A DNA stretch of 64,000 bases. Origin: Phallus indusiatus (lineage: Eukaryota > Basidiomycota > Agaricomycetes > Phallales > Phallaceae). Below the pieces are notes generated by a model. The model ran no database searches. It saw nothing but the letters and a program-made list of their open reading frames with translations, and was not told where the DNA came from. This document shows, one piece after another, positions 23,174 through 36,500 of this stretch (position 1 is its first letter; each line of letters starts with the position of its first letter). The stretch lies in contig JAQFWX010000105.1 in NCBI GenBank assembly GCA_027605045.1, forward strand, positions 53,862 through 117,861, given 5' to 3'. Made by a program: the position numbers and the translations under genes.

Positions 23174-24547
23174 CGTTCCAGTTTGGTTGGATGTTTCTTG
23201 CAATAAGTAGCGCTTTATCTATGCAAACGAGTTGTTATTTTCAATATCATTACGACATCAGCGAGGCTCTTAATGTGATAAACCTGGTGACGTGAAGTAT
23301 TTATCAGAACATGGGAAAGAAATGGCACAACAGGGATGCAGTCTCGACGTTTGACCCTTATTCTTCTGTTCGCAAGACAGTCGCCTGACTCGGACGACCC
23401 ACAAATTAGTGGTGGTGATGCTCCAACGTTGAGAAACGTGTTGGCCGAACATTATCCGGGAAGAGAAGACGGTTTGAACCAGCTGCGTTTGCAGTCATCT
23501 GATTGTCCACTTGTTGGTATCAGGTGAACGTTGGACGTTCAAGGGAGCTACAGGTAATTAATATTGGTTAATTTTGAGAAAATTCGGTGCCAATTCTATG
23601 CAGCAGGTAGCAATTAACGCTTGTACGCTTGTATTTATAGCCTGATCACACTCGCACTCCGAAGTTACAGGTTTAGGCGGCCACAGTGGATGCCATATGC
23701 TAGGCAGGTGAGGGGTGAGGCCTTGAGGGTATATTTGTGTTCCCCCTGTAAGTGTTCTCATCATGTTCATTGTTGTCCGTCCTCGTCTTCGTCGTCAGCT
23801 TCAACCCCACACCCATCTCCATCACCATTGTGCTCTTCTTACGACGTTCAACCAGGCGAGGAAAGAAGAAAACGTCGCATGGCCTCGGGATGCTCCAGGA
23901 AACAAATCATCCGGTCTGTATTCCCTTTTTAATTGTATCCCTCCTTCGCACAATCAATATGCAGTCGTTCTGATAACTCCGTAACATATAAGTCATACAT
24001 AATGCTCCGCGGCATGGATTTTGGGAAATACGAAAATGTTCACGGAAGTTCAGCTGTCAACGTTCCACTTGCGCCATGAACTTGCCAAAAAGCGCGATAT
24101 GTGTAATTTGCGATTCGCAATCCATAACTCAGTTGATATTATCAACATTTTGTATTGTCAGCGTACCCAAGTCGTGCAGGTATGGGCGAATTGTAGTTAA
24201 TTGGCATAGAGTAGTTTAATTGCCCTCTTTCTCTGTCGACTTGAAGTGCTAGTCCTGTACAAGCATCCGGCTAGGTGTGTGCCAAATGTTCAGAAAAACA
24301 GGTTGAATGTGATAACTGGGAACGCGATGATCTGTGTGTTGGAGAATAGCTTTATTTTCATGGAAACGCGTATAAAAGCTTTTATTATAAGTGCAAGGAA
24401 TCTCACCTTACGCGTCTGATACAAAACATACTTGGCAAACCCGAAAAAGGTACCAGACGGCATACCATCATCCAGCTGTTGGTTTGATCCTTGAAAACAG
24501 CTAATAGTTAGGATTTGTCTTCAACGCGTGCAATTCAGTAGGACAAG
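23174..24547. other. Intergenic, no gene seen
   Basis: About 1.4 kb between the divergently transcribed esterase and kinase genes, so it must contain both promoters. Several open frames (for example 23336-23527) lack coding character or recognisable products. Confidence 0.5.
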
Positions 24548-27500
24548 ATGCATTCTTCTCCAGCGGTAGTCTATTTGAGAGTTGGTTTCCTGACAAAGGC
24601 AGTCGTAGGCGAGCGCTCCCTTGTCCGAGTGTTGAGCTTCTTTGAAAGATTAGATATGATTAGATTTCGGCTCTATCTGGACGTCCTCACTCGCGATGTC
24701 ACGCGTCACAACTCCATTCGGTCTTGTTCTCCTCCCCGTAATTCTTCGCATGCCCTCCATACCGTCGTAATGCAGGCCTCTACCTCGAGTATTGGGTCGA
24801 CGCCCTCCAAGCCTCGATCAAAGCAAGCTCATACGAACTCGACACCACCTCCTTCTCGCCCACAGTCGGAACTCGTCAAAATCATCAGTGATGAGATCGA
24901 TGATCAGACCTACGAGTTCGAACCGGAGGTAGTCGCAAGGATGTTATCTCCAAAGTTGTTACGCAAAAACGCACCAAACATTTCACATCCTGCCTTATCC
25001 GACTTCGAATGTCTCATTGACGATCCCGCCGTGCGAGCTGCTATGCGGCGGCTCCCGAGTCAGGAATATAGGAGTTGGGTTGCACCAGAGAAACCTAACT
25101 ATGCGCCAATGGCAGAATTTTTGAACAAATGTGTGGAGGAGTGCAATAAAGTTTATGACGTTATCCACCAAACCTTGCCACGAAACAGCCGATTCAAGGT
25201 CGCTGAGCGAACCAGTCGCTGGCTGGCTGAACTTTGTTTTGTAAAGTTCGACTCAAGAACTAAAGATGGCATCCAGCACTCGGAACCCCTCAAGCCTGAC
25301 ATTGTTGGAATAAATGGCTTAGACGCAACTACGCAAGATATCTCTTGCTGGTGGAATCTGCCGCCCGAAGAGAATTCGCCGGCTAGTTATCAAATCATGA
25401 TTCCCATGGAAATAAAAAGCAGCTGGTCCGATATGGTGGCACAAGCGGGCACCTACGCCCGAGGCCTGTTCGCCGCCTCCCCACTTCGCACGTTTGCCCT
25501 TGTAATTGCTGCAAATCAAGTACAGCAGGATTTCCGGTTTCTGATTTTTCATCATGGGGGTCTTTCCGTTTCCAAAGCAATCAAGCTCGACAACGCTGGA
25601 TGTATAGCTCTTCAGAAGATGTTACTCAGTGTCTTGCTATGGCAATCCGCCGAAGACGCCGGACTTCCTACCTTTACCGACGGCAAAAGCTTCCTTTTTC
25701 CAGATAAGCCGGAGCCACTTAACATTGGCGGTGTGTGGAATATTAAACACGTCATCCACCATTTTTTGTCCACTCGCGGTCGGAATACGTATGTAGTCAG
25801 CTTAGAATCAAAAAAAAGCGATGTACATGCAGATGTAAAGACAACCGTGAAGCCAAAAAGGAAGAGTCGTCGGTATCTGAAGAGAGCACAGCGCCCGGAT
25901 ACAGCTAGCACGGCGCCTTTGACTTGTGAGCCTACTGACATAGTTTGTTCCTGATAGCCAGCTGATCCTATTTTTGCAGCAACTCAAACATCGTCTAGTA
26001 GCCTTCAAGTCAGTGGCGGAACTGGTAAACGGAGCCCAAGTGCCAAGAAATCCTGTGAGTAAATAAATATTTGTTTTTGAGATGACAAAAATCCTCACGT
26101 TCATATACGTAGCTCAAGAGCCCGCCTCAGGCTCCTCGCAGAAGAGGAACGCAGATGAAGGTAAAGAATTCGTCTTCATTATATTCTTACTCCCACCGAA
26201 CGCCACATACTTTAGCAATACTTGAACCCATCACGCATCGCGAGAAGAGACCCCGTCCCCTAGCCGCAGTCCCGCCTTCAGACATCATTGCATCAGGACG
26301 TGAGAAATCCCTACCACCTACGCTTGTGGTAAAATGCTCCTGGCCAAATGCGGCAAAAGAGACGGTGGAACCAAAGATGTATGACGCTTGTAAAAATAGC
26401 TTTGGTGTTGCCCAGTCTTTGGGCTCATTTGTTGCATGCGTCCGTGAAAATCAACCAATGTGCAATTCCATTTTCTTGCCTCCGGCAGGTGAGGATATTA
26501 CGAAGTATTATTGGCCAATTTTCAAATCCGAAAAACAACAACGGGTTCCGAAAGCAGTGGACTGTCGCACACTCTGGATCACAACGCTAGCTAATGAAGG
26601 ACAAAACCTTGATGAATGCTCAAGCGCATTAGACCTATGTGAATGTATCCTACATTCCATGCTTGGTATGCGTCTTTTTCCTTTTTTCACACACTTTCTT
26701 CAACATTTCAACCAGGTTGGCTCTCAGCATATCAACACGGATTCCTGCACCGGGACATTAGTATTGGCAATTTGCTCAAGCTTGTTGTGCCTGTATCTCT
26801 CGGCGCATTCAATGCTGTTGAGTTTATTAAACGTGAAGTCCCTCCAGAGGAGCCAAAAAAGCAGGACAAGACAAGTTTGAGCAATAAAAAAACGTTGAAC
26901 TCGACTGACAGTAAACGTACAGAATACCAGGAGCTGCTCACAATTGCTCATGACTTAGATGCTGCCTTAGGCCAACTTGGCTTAAGAGCTGAATTCAAAG
27001 CTGCTATTATTGATGGAGACATGGCAGCTTACATTCCAACCTATTTCGATTCCTCTCATGATAAGGGAGTTTTCTCCGTGGGTTGCGCCACTCACCGATT
27101 TAGATGATTGTCAGGCTGATCAATAACTTTAGGGGACTATTGAGTTTATGTCATTACAACTTCTCGATGCAATGGAGCGGAACGAGCCTTGTCTTCATAC
27201 TCCGTTGGATGACCTGTGGTCGTTCTTCTGGACGGCGCTTTGGGCAACATTAAACAATCATCACTACCCAGGTCAAACCGACAGAGAGAAACGTTGGCGT
27301 CGTCAGTTGTGTAATGGAAGTGCGTTTCGTGAAAAAGTAGCCGTGGACATTGAAAGAGACCTACTCATCGAAGAGGAAGAGCAATATTCTCGCGTTCTCC
27401 GGCATATGGCACCATTGCTCCGTGGGTGGTACGATTCTTTACGCAAAGTTGAGCCCAAATGGTTATTGGAGCTGAGAAGAAAAGGCGACGCAAAACCAGA

Positions 27501-27603
27501 GGAAATGCGCTTGCTATTTCATAAATACGCATATAGCGGTGTGCTGAACTTTGTTCGTGTATTTTCAGAGCATGTTCAGACTCTTAGAAATACCTCGGTG
27601 TAA
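24548..27603 (+). CDS. FunK1-type fungal protein kinase
   Basis: FunK1 kinases are an eukaryotic-kinase-like family expanded in Agaricomycetes, of mostly unknown function. Six exons: 24548-25925, 25980-26054, 26113-26160, 26216-26665, 26716-27077 and 27133-27603; 927 residues. The N-terminal part is the family's long conserved region (SRWLAELCFVKF, LKPDIVGING, MIPMEIKSSW, QAGTYARGLFAA). After a Ser-rich, Lys-rich linker comes the kinase half: VVKCSWP (candidate ATP-site Lys), HGFLHRDISIGNLL (catalytic loop) and AIIDGDMA in the DFG position, then TIEFMSLQLL and DDLWSFFWTALWA. DGD instead of DFG and the shortened N-lobe raise the possibility of a divergent or weak kinase. ATG at 24770 (MQASTSS) is an alternative start and gives 853 residues. 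No frameshift seen. Confidence 0.87.
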
Positions 27604-29262
27604 TTCGTGTGCTAACACTTTATCAACTAATACCATTCAAAGTTATACATGATAAACGGAAAATGTTTCAGAAATTATAGTTTTTGTCGTTTCTCAGTCT
27701 GCCAGATCAGCATAATAAACATATCGGGATTTTTGAAACAAAACCTCAGGCCTCAGGTTCACTAACGTCCCCAAGTTTGCCATCATCCTAATTGTGAATT
27801 CTGGCCCTGACGTTTTTTTTTTGCTCTAGGCGGCCTTTGCTAGATTCGTTTACATATTTGCTCATCCATTGCTCGTTAGCTATCCGAACTTCCTGTTTAT
27901 TTATGCATCAATAGCTACGCCTTCTTTTATGTCCAATACAACTTCGTTATCCTTAAGGGTTCAGTGAATGGATTCGTAGTAAGCAGAACCTCATAACAAC
28001 GACCCTAACATACATTATCAGAGAGGCCTGCAGTGCCCTAAAAATCATCAAGTTTTGTCCTTCGTCAGCTAGCGTCGTAACCCAGAGTGTGGAGTATGAA
28101 CTTGATGTAATTGATAAGGGGCAGGGAGGCTCAGAGCTAGAGGTTGAATTAAGTCCGGGCAGATGAGAGAGAATGATATACCGGCATGGCATATACCCGC
28201 AGGTAGGGGAGAAAGTGGAGGTTACTTTTATCAGCTCTTCTAAATAGGTTTGCCTGCGCTCAAAATATTGTGTTACTAATAGCACTGGGCGTGGTTTATA
28301 ATTGTGAACGTTTTTGTGTTCTACTATTAGACGGGTTGAAGGTTCATTCAAAGACGTTTAGGATGCCTTCTTGAACTCCAACCAGGGAACAACTCATTAC
28401 ATTCATATTGCTTGTTACTTTCAATCAGGGCTGATGGGTCGAAAATGGAATTTATCAAAAACAAAAAACAAAAAAAACCTTACCACCGACAGGGCGTTCA
28501 AGTTGAGGCCAAAACATTACACCTCTCGTGTGTGTTGTTGCGACTTTATGTTCATAACGAATTTCTGCCAAATGTGAGAGTCTGTTTCAATTTCGCTGAT
28601 TCGTAATTCTTATCACTTATGATTCATTACTTTTTTGACAGTTCAACTGCTGTTCACCGGGTGCCTATCCTCCATGGTACCGTGACAAAGTTGTCATAAT
28701 CGGATGACGGAGCTGCAGTAATTTGAAGGGACGATGTGTCCAAATCTCCTTGAATGGGATCAAGTATTGCTAGATATATACGATATAAACTAACTCAGGA
28801 TTGAATAATCATGATGAACATCTCTCACCTTCATCTGCGCTCCTTGTAAGGAAGATCCGTTGTCTGTTGAGTATGGTGATAATTGGAGAGGTATTTTATA
28901 CGTTCAGTTTAGGTCAAAAGTTTTTAGGGCAACGGTTTATGTATGGCGTTTTTGAGTCAGAACAAGGAGTAATGATTGTACGATAAATTACTGATATTCG
29001 GAAGCTCGATATATATTCTCCGATATATGCCATTGAATTGCACTTCGATATACGATTGGCGTGATTTCTTATGTTATCAAAGATCATTTAATGTGAGTAG
29101 TTCAGTTTACATCGCCATCGAAAAATGCAACTGTCAAGGCAACCGTCAAGCCTCAAGGCATCACACGACCGATGTTGATCCGCTCCTGTAGAATTGTGTC
29201 ATAGCATATATGCGCATAAAAATATGATTCATGTAATAGTGGAACAGGAAAATGCGATAAGA
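27604..29262. other. Intergenic, contains a FunK1 relic, otherwise empty
   Basis: No intact gene. It separates two converging genes (kinase + and acyl-CoA synthetase -). The only recognisable item is the FunK1 fragment at about 27990-28100; the rest is AT-rich with short open frames lacking coding character. Confidence 0.5.
27985..28110 (-). pseudogene. Decayed FunK1 kinase fragment, inverted relative to the intact gene
   Basis: On the minus strand the DNA reads STLWVTTLADEGQNL, against RTLWITTLANEGQNLDE in the intact kinase (about 26570-26625). DNA identity is also obvious over about 55 bases (ACACTCTGG, ACGCTAGCT, GAAGGACAAAAC). Beyond this core the frame is short and stops soon. It is a relic of a second FunK1 copy, only about 0.4 kb downstream of the intact gene, and in the opposite orientation. 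Confidence 0.75.
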
Positions 29263-32089
29263 TCATAGCTTGGCTTTGGAAGTATGCTTCTGCCTTCTTT
29301 CCCACTCTCTAGCCAAATTCTTCCGTATCTCTCTTTTCAATGTCTTACCGGCCGGATTCCGTTCTATGGCATAAAAAGACGATTAATTGCTGAAAAATGC
29401 AAACTTGATTAAAACGCAAAATATTACCAATTGCTGCCGTCTGGATCATAATCATTACAGGCACGGCAAACATCGGTAGACTAATGATTATAATGAGCTT
29501 TAGTTGCACTACCAACAGTGAACAATATATCTCACCGCGGTTTAACAGTTTCCAAGAGGTCTTGTTCTGTGACCTTTCCCGCCCATTCGGAACGTAATAC
29601 AACCACGGCTCCCACCAACTCTCCCAGTCGTTTATCAGGGATACCGACAACCGCACAATCTAATATACGTTTATCTGCGAATAAAGCATTTTCTACAGTT
29701 ATAGAGTGCTGTTTGATTTCATGTTCATGTGTTATCCGCTATAGCAATAAATTTCATAAAGCGAAAGCGACTCACAATGTTTTCGCCTCCTCTGGACAGA
29801 GCAATTTCTTCAGTAAGTAAAACGACAGTAAATAAACTTCACGGGCGACAAACCTAATTATTATGTCCTTAACTAAAAAGAAAGTTAGGATTTATCCTAT
29901 GATCCGATTACCACTTTACCTCGATCTTTAATATAAACGAAACCATCCTTGTCAACAATGGCAAGATCACCAGACTTAAGCCATCCGTCAGGAGTAATGA
30001 CTTCCGCCGTGGCTTTGGGATTATTGAAATACCCCTTCATGATATTTGGTCCGCGACTTTTGAGGTTTGTCCGAGTTCGGAAGTCAGCACTACAAAATCA
30101 TGGACAACTTAAGCGACTACCCACATCCATAGTTCTCCAATTTGACCGGGAGGGAGAACTTTATTAGTGTGCGGATCTACGACTAATAAATCTACAGTTG
30201 GCGGTGCTAATCCTCTGCGCAAAAATTCTTTACAAACGGGTAGATAGGTTTCGAGATTCAAAGTCACTTACGTGCTACTGGAATGTGTAAGATAATCTTC
30301 GCCTACAACATGCACGGCTACTGAGTTGGTTTCCGATAGACCGTAACCTTGCGATCTAGATCATCGAAAAAAAGAGTTCAGAAATTCAATCCAATCACCA
30401 ACAGCATATAGAAAATCATGGCGCACACGTTCGTTCCTGGGAATTTCCGTATGATTTCCGAAGCGAGAGAGTCCGCAGCAGGAGCTCCTCCAGTCCCTAT
30501 ATTATCCAGAGTCGTAGTTCCTATTCACGTTTTAAGGGACTTTTGTAAGAGAATGTACCGATATGTGGGGCTTACCAACAGCGTCCGTCTCGAATAAATC
30601 GTAAACTATGCTGGGTACAGTAGTAGCATTCGTGATTCCCTCTTCTTTGATCAGTTTAGCGGCTAAATTATGTGAGTTCGGGTCAAATCTGCAGTAGTTC
30701 CAAAAAAGGACTAACCGAGGTTTTTATCCCACTAAAAAACCAAGAATGGTACAAACTCAAAAAAGGAAAGATAAAATTATACGATAAACACCCACTTTAC
30801 GCATAAGAACGATTTTGGCGCCTCGAAATGTGGATATGAGCTTTACAAACGAATCGGCTTTGAGATAACGCCGTTTTCAAAGAAGTATAACGCGGAGACT
30901 TGCCGTTTGACTTGTACAACCAGTTACATGAAAGAGTGGTACGGCGATCAGCTCTGCGTAAGGCTTCTTCGGTATTTCGGGACCGTTGCCCAATGGTGGC
31001 GGGTCTATTATTATTAAAGAATGCAGAATCAGCTGAGGTCTGTTCGGTTCCTTTCAGGGATGGGAGAAAATCTGACAGTCATCTCCTTTCCGTAGTGCTG
31101 AGCGCCGAAGAGCCGCGAAAGAATTGGGGAGATTTCCAAGCCATCCACGCTGAGTCGAGAGTACACCTTTCGGTAGGCCGGTAGTTCCAGACGTGAAAAA
31201 GATCTACAAGCTCCGGGACTTTAGAAAAAATAGTTAGTAGAAAGAACGAATATTTTACCGTACAGTCGCGTCGTCTTCCGGGACAATATCCTTCACGTTT
31301 TTCCAGGCATCTGCGGGACCCCGATACTGTGCCAAAAGTTTCGACCATTCTTTCACTTTTACTCCAGATATATTGCGTTCACTGTAAGGTCGTACGCTGA
31401 CGACATTAGTGTTTAATGAAGGTAGAACAGACGCCAGGAGGTCTAATCTTTCATGATCGAGGAAAAGAACTTTGGGGGTCGTAAGTCGAATGCAGTGTAA
31501 GGACGCGTCTAGGGGTAACCATGCATTGAAAGCGGTGGCCACACCTCCCTGTTCAAAGTGTCACGAACAAATGTGGACAGCATGCATCTTGGATACTAAC
31601 CACCAACCCGACAGCCCAGAAAATTAATATCCATTCTGGATAATTGCGCATAGAGATGCCAACTCGGTCGCCTTTCCTAACTCCATAAACCTTCGATTAA
31701 GCGTTAATGAGTCAAAATATGCTCTTGAATAAGAGAAAACATCACTCGCCTCGTATAATATTGAAGCTAACTTATGTATGATTTTGTCAGCTTGACCGTA
31801 TGTGATACGAGTATCCTCGAAAACTAAATATTCTTGGTTGTGGATCTCGGTGTTTTGCGTGATACGATCTATCCAGAAGGCACGCAAAGATGGCCATAAA
31901 TTTTTATAGACTCTATAGACACGGTTGTTGATGATAGCATGCTCCAGCTCGTGGAAAGCTCCAGGCGCCGTCAATATTGCTTCACCTGTAAATTAGGAGA
32001 CGTATGAGCCACAAAAAATGTTCAGAGAATAAAAACGAGCAGTTACATTCTGCAAGAGATCTAGCTGGCTTCCACTCGAATGTAGACAT
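29263..32089 (-). CDS. Acyl-CoA synthetase / AMP-forming ligase
   Basis: Activates a carboxylic acid to acyl-AMP, then acyl-CoA (ANL superfamily). Multi-exon; starts [14 protein letters not shown] (ATG 32089) and ends [11 protein letters not shown]. Motifs in order: [32 protein letters not shown] (P-loop, A3), [18 protein letters not shown] (A5), [15 protein letters not shown] (A7), YIKDRVKDII (A8, hinge), RGGEN and [10 protein letters not shown] with the catalytic Lys (A10). All key residues are present, so it looks active. One intron (31691-31749) starts GC rather than GT and is needed to keep the frame. Introns lie inside several motifs. Length about 600 residues. Substrate (medium/long-chain fatty acid or other acid) cannot be told. 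No peroxisomal SKL-type ending: it ends AKL, a weak PTS1-like tripeptide. Confidence 0.9.
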
Positions 32090-33555
32090 GATAAAACGTT
32101 GAGAGAATCGCAGACTCCCAGGCTGGGAAGCTGTATCGGCAGCCAGTGCCAAAAGATTCAGTCAATTTAAAGGAACCGGCAGCAGTTTAAAACCGGTCGC
32201 TTGGGGTGTAATTCACGTGGGTTTTTTCCCGTAAATATTCCATTAATGGCTAGAGTTATTCCAGTAAAGAAATTAGAGGCCAAGGCTTCTTTTCCTTTTG
32301 TCAGTCACCAGCGTCGGAGCCGTATGCATCCGTAAGACTGTGGGAGTGCATGATCGGATGTACAGGGTTGGAAGTCAGGGTTGGAAGTCAGAGCTGTGCT
32401 TTGATCGTGCCACATTAGGCGACTAGGCGACTCTCAAGAGTCAAAGGTAATTTCAATGTGCGCTTATAATTTTCAAAAAAGAAATCCAATAGGCCATAGG
32501 GACATACACAGAAATATTTATCATAATGCCAGCGGAATTTGTTTCATTACCAAAGCTTGTCTTTGGTTCCTTAGGGTTTGTAAAAAATTTCGTGTAGTGA
32601 ATTAGGCGCCCAAAAGGGAAGATCACATGCCTTCGTAGGAAACATTTTAGTTCAATATAGTTTAATAAGATTCAACTTTGTATATTATGGTAAATTGGCT
32701 CATGAAGTACTTCTCGACGATTTTTAGAGGGTAATCATTCAGATAGTTATTGAGATATAATGCTTGAAAGTGAGCATTTCAGGAACAGCCGAGTAGATTA
32801 TATAAGGATATCATGTGACTTATTTGCGTCATCATTGACGAATAACTTTTATGTAATAATTTTTGGTGCGTTCCGGCAGCTGTTTGTCTAATTGCTTGAT
32901 CATAAGTTGAGCAGGGGTTAGGTTTAGCTTTCAAACTCCAGCTTATAATAATAATCGTAATATTTTATATGACTCATTTGCAACCATACAATCGTAAATG
33001 TAACCCATGAGAAACATCAACTTGTCATGTTGGATTTATTTATGTAAAAGGATGAGCTTTCGCGGAAGTAAAAAATGCAAGCTTTGGTCCTCGCCGCCCT
33101 GTCGGCCCTCGCCTACCTCATTGATTTTGTCCATGTCGACCGTCGGACCATATCCCAAGCTGTATGAATAAAATCACTGGTGAGATATGATACTATTTGA
33201 CAGGCATTTCAGTCTGGAGACTGGGGATGAACACGTTGAACGCATGTGAGTTATATTCCATTGATCACCGCCAGCATTGGAGGTGATTTCTCAGAGCTTC
33301 AAGTGATTTATGTCCATCTGTGTAATTCAAGGATTTAACAATTGCTTTTTGTTCATAGTCACTGACAATGTTTACTCTGCGATGAGAGTGCTCAATCAAT
33401 ATCATATTATATACACAATCCCGAATAAGCAGCGGACTTTATTGCCATATATATTGTCACCAATTTATTCTGTTGGCATCCTGACATAATTTACAGATTA
33501 TTAGCTTCAGATGAAGTCCAATAAATAATATTAATCGACAACAAGTTTGCTCAGG
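32090..33555. other. Intergenic, no intact gene
   Basis: About 1.5 kb, AT-rich. The one exception is a GC-rich ORF at 33075-33167 (see separate entry). It carries the acyl-CoA synthetase promoter on its left. Confidence 0.5.
33075..33167 (+). pseudogene. Orphan signal-peptide-like mini-ORF
   Basis: A 31-codon frame of higher GC than its surroundings starts MQALVLAALSALAYLIDF and then runs polar to a stop. It looks like the first exon of a secreted or membrane protein with nothing recognisable after it. It could be a gene relic or chance. Confidence 0.25.
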
Positions 33556-36500
33556 CTAATAGCTACGTGCGCTTCGCCATTGGGAAGGCCTCGGGGCCAA
33601 CGGATTTTCTTTTGTCTAAAAGAGATGAAGTAGGCATCAGTCTCACACGCAAAAAGGAGGACAGGAATACGGTGACTGACTGTTGTTGGACTGTCTACCA
33701 AACAGTGCGCTATAATCAAACCTACCCCAGGCAGAGCTTCCCGAGCTGTCTTGTCTAGCATAGCTCACCTCCTGTGTCGTAGTAGTTTCATTGCTGTATC
33801 TTTCGGTTCTAGTTTCAATAGATCCCTGCTCGTTAGAAAGAGCAGTCGTAGCCGGTGTTGAAATCGGCGGGCTCGTTTCGGGAGAGGTAGATGGTCGCTC
33901 TGGTCATTAAAAGCTTATCAAGAATGGTGATTGCCAGACATGATGACACACAAACCTGTAATATATCCAGAATTTACAGAATATGGAGAAGATATATATG
34001 TGTCACCCTCGGACATAGATTGGAAATCTTCTACAGTTGAAGTCATCGTTCTAGACGCAGGTGTGCTCTCAGGTTCGCTTCCCGAATGAAATATTGTAGA
34101 TCCAGAATCTTCCTCTTCGGTTGGAGTGAACAAATTCACTGTTTGGTCATCTGCTGAGTAGAAGCTAAACGGTCGAGACGTCGTCCCTTCAGTGTAACCT
34201 GCATCAGCAACTGTCTGAACGTCAATGGTCAGAGCTGATTCGTCATCGTGAAATTCGACCGATTGATCACTTTCACTTTCGATGTCAATATTAGGTACCT
34301 CGTCGAAGGTTGGAGTGAAATCTCGGCGCGAGTACCCGATATCGGCGAAATTTTGTACGATGTTCAAGTTGCTCTGCTCTCCGTATTCTTGAGTTGGAAG
34401 GATCAAACTTGAGTGCATAGAAGACTGTGTTGAATCAAGTCCGGTGTCTTCCGGGTCGGAAAGTACGGTTTCAACGTTTCTAGCGTCACTAGCGGTCCTC
34501 ATTGCTGCCCTGATTAGACTTACATCGGATGGTCTCAACGTGCCGGTGGTCTCAATGGAACCTTCGGAAGTCGTTATCATAGAATCCCGCCGAGATGGTG
34601 TTGGAAAAATAATATGGCTTTCTTCACGGTCAGTACTTGCACCAAGTCCGGAGTCCATGTGAACAGAAAGTAAATGATCTATTATGTACGAATCGAATGA
34701 GTCAATCGTGGGTAATTAAACTAGACTTTAGTGCCACCTTCGTGTGTAGATTCCCCTACAGTGCCTCCAATATCTTCCGATATTGGAGCTATAATCTGAA
34801 CAGTAGAATCATGTGATTGTCCGTACTCAATGCTCTCATGAACAAGCGATGAAACCCCTTCCGTCGTCTTTGATTCCGCTGACGACTCGATAACTTGCGC
34901 ATCGGTACTAGTGATTCGGTCGTGGAAACTATGGGAGGTCTGTTCTTCCATGGTACTAGAGGATACCTGGGTGAATGAACTTTCGGTCCTTTGAAAAACT
35001 ACGTTGGATACTGAAGAAGTAGTCGAGGTCCCTGTAATAGCCATAGTTTTTTCAGCTGTACCTGACGTCACTGAGAGACCTGTGACTCCTCCACCGTCAT
35101 GCGAGATCGTTGTTTTCTCACTCGTATCAATATCGAGCCTAGACTCAAGGGCTCCCAATGCACCACTCGTACTCTCCACAGCAGTTGACCCAGTCACCGA
35201 TGTAGAAGCTTCTGCAGTCTCAGAATGCATTACGACTTGGCTTGAGTCCTCGGATACGGACGATTCTCTTATTCCCGCGGCGACTTCGACGGATTCCTGA
35301 GTGCCACCAGTCCCTGCTTCCGTCGCTGCAGCTGCCGAAGCTCCTATATCGTGTTCAGTGGTTTGAGCGTCGATATGAACGCTATTTGAACCTTCGACAA
35401 CGTTCTCGGAAGACGTCAGATCGGAAGATCGAACCATATCCGACTCTGCAGTCTGAGCGGTCGGGGTCGGTGTGTGAGCGGTTACATCTGAAGCTTCAGT
35501 GGACACATCACTCTTTGTCAACTCTGAGACCTGATCAAGTTGGCCTTCTTGTTTAATTATGTTCGTTGAAGCCTCCGTTGGTACGGTCTCCGTAGCCATT
35601 GTTGTGTTCGCTGAAGCCTCCGTTGTTGCCGTCTCTACATTCATGATTGACGATTCTGCGGCGTTGTGCACGTCCTGCGTGACGGTGGAGTTCTGAATAA
35701 CTCGAGACGCAATATCGCCCACCGAGACTTCGCTACTCGAGTTGATCGAGGCTTGAGCCTGGGTCGTTGATGAAACCACATCCCGCGTCACCTTAACGCT
35801 CTCATCGATACGGTGAACAGCTGTCTCTTGATCTTCGGCCGCAACTGCCGTATGGTGCTCTTCGTGAATAGCTGTGACGTCTGAAGCAGTGGTCTTGATA
35901 CGGTTCTCTTCGACGTTGCTCGATATACTCTCGTTGGTAGTTTCGAAGTGAGATCCTGTCGTAATTACTTCTGTAGCGCTTTGCTGGTTTCCGACGGAGG
36001 TTGATGAACTCCTCTGGACGGAAGCGTCCGCAGTTTCCGTTGCTTCATCGGAGCGGGTGCTTTGCGTAGATGCCTGAGTTTGCTCCCTGAGTTCAGTTTC
36101 TTGATCAAGAGTTCGTTCAGATTGAACGGATTCCAACTTGGAGGCCTGCTCGGACGTGGTTGCCAACTTTGTCTCACTGTCAACGTTCTGAGAAACTGAG
36201 CGCGGATTAGTTTAAATACTTTGACAGACTGGAATAACTACCTTCGGTGGAAGATGTAACTCCGGAGGTTGCGACAATTTGCGCCGCCGAATTATCAGCT
36301 TGCGTCTCGGATACCCCTGATGCTTCTATCGTCGTTGACGCGACGTTGTCTTGAGCTGAAACCTGGGATATAGATCTGCTCGAGGACTCTGCAGCTGTTG
36401 TCGTTGTTATATCCTGTACCGCGGTTTCAAGAGCTACGGTTGAAGATTGGTTCTCATCGACCTTTGAGACATTGTCTATTGTCGTATTTGACACCGCTGC

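Noticed and set aside
23752..23984. Possible membrane ORF on the + strand
   Set aside because: Two overlapping frames of equal quality, no start context, no splice partners and no recognisable motif.
34721..34723. Stop codon taken as the end of a separate Ser/Thr-rich gene
   Set aside because: A 59-nt GT..AG intron (GTGGCA...ATAATAG) removes the stop and joins both parts in frame, and composition continues unchanged.
35004..35556. Plus-strand ORFs opposite the Ser/Thr tail
   Set aside because: Shadow frames of the giant gene; the minus strand has continuous coding character and matching splice sites.
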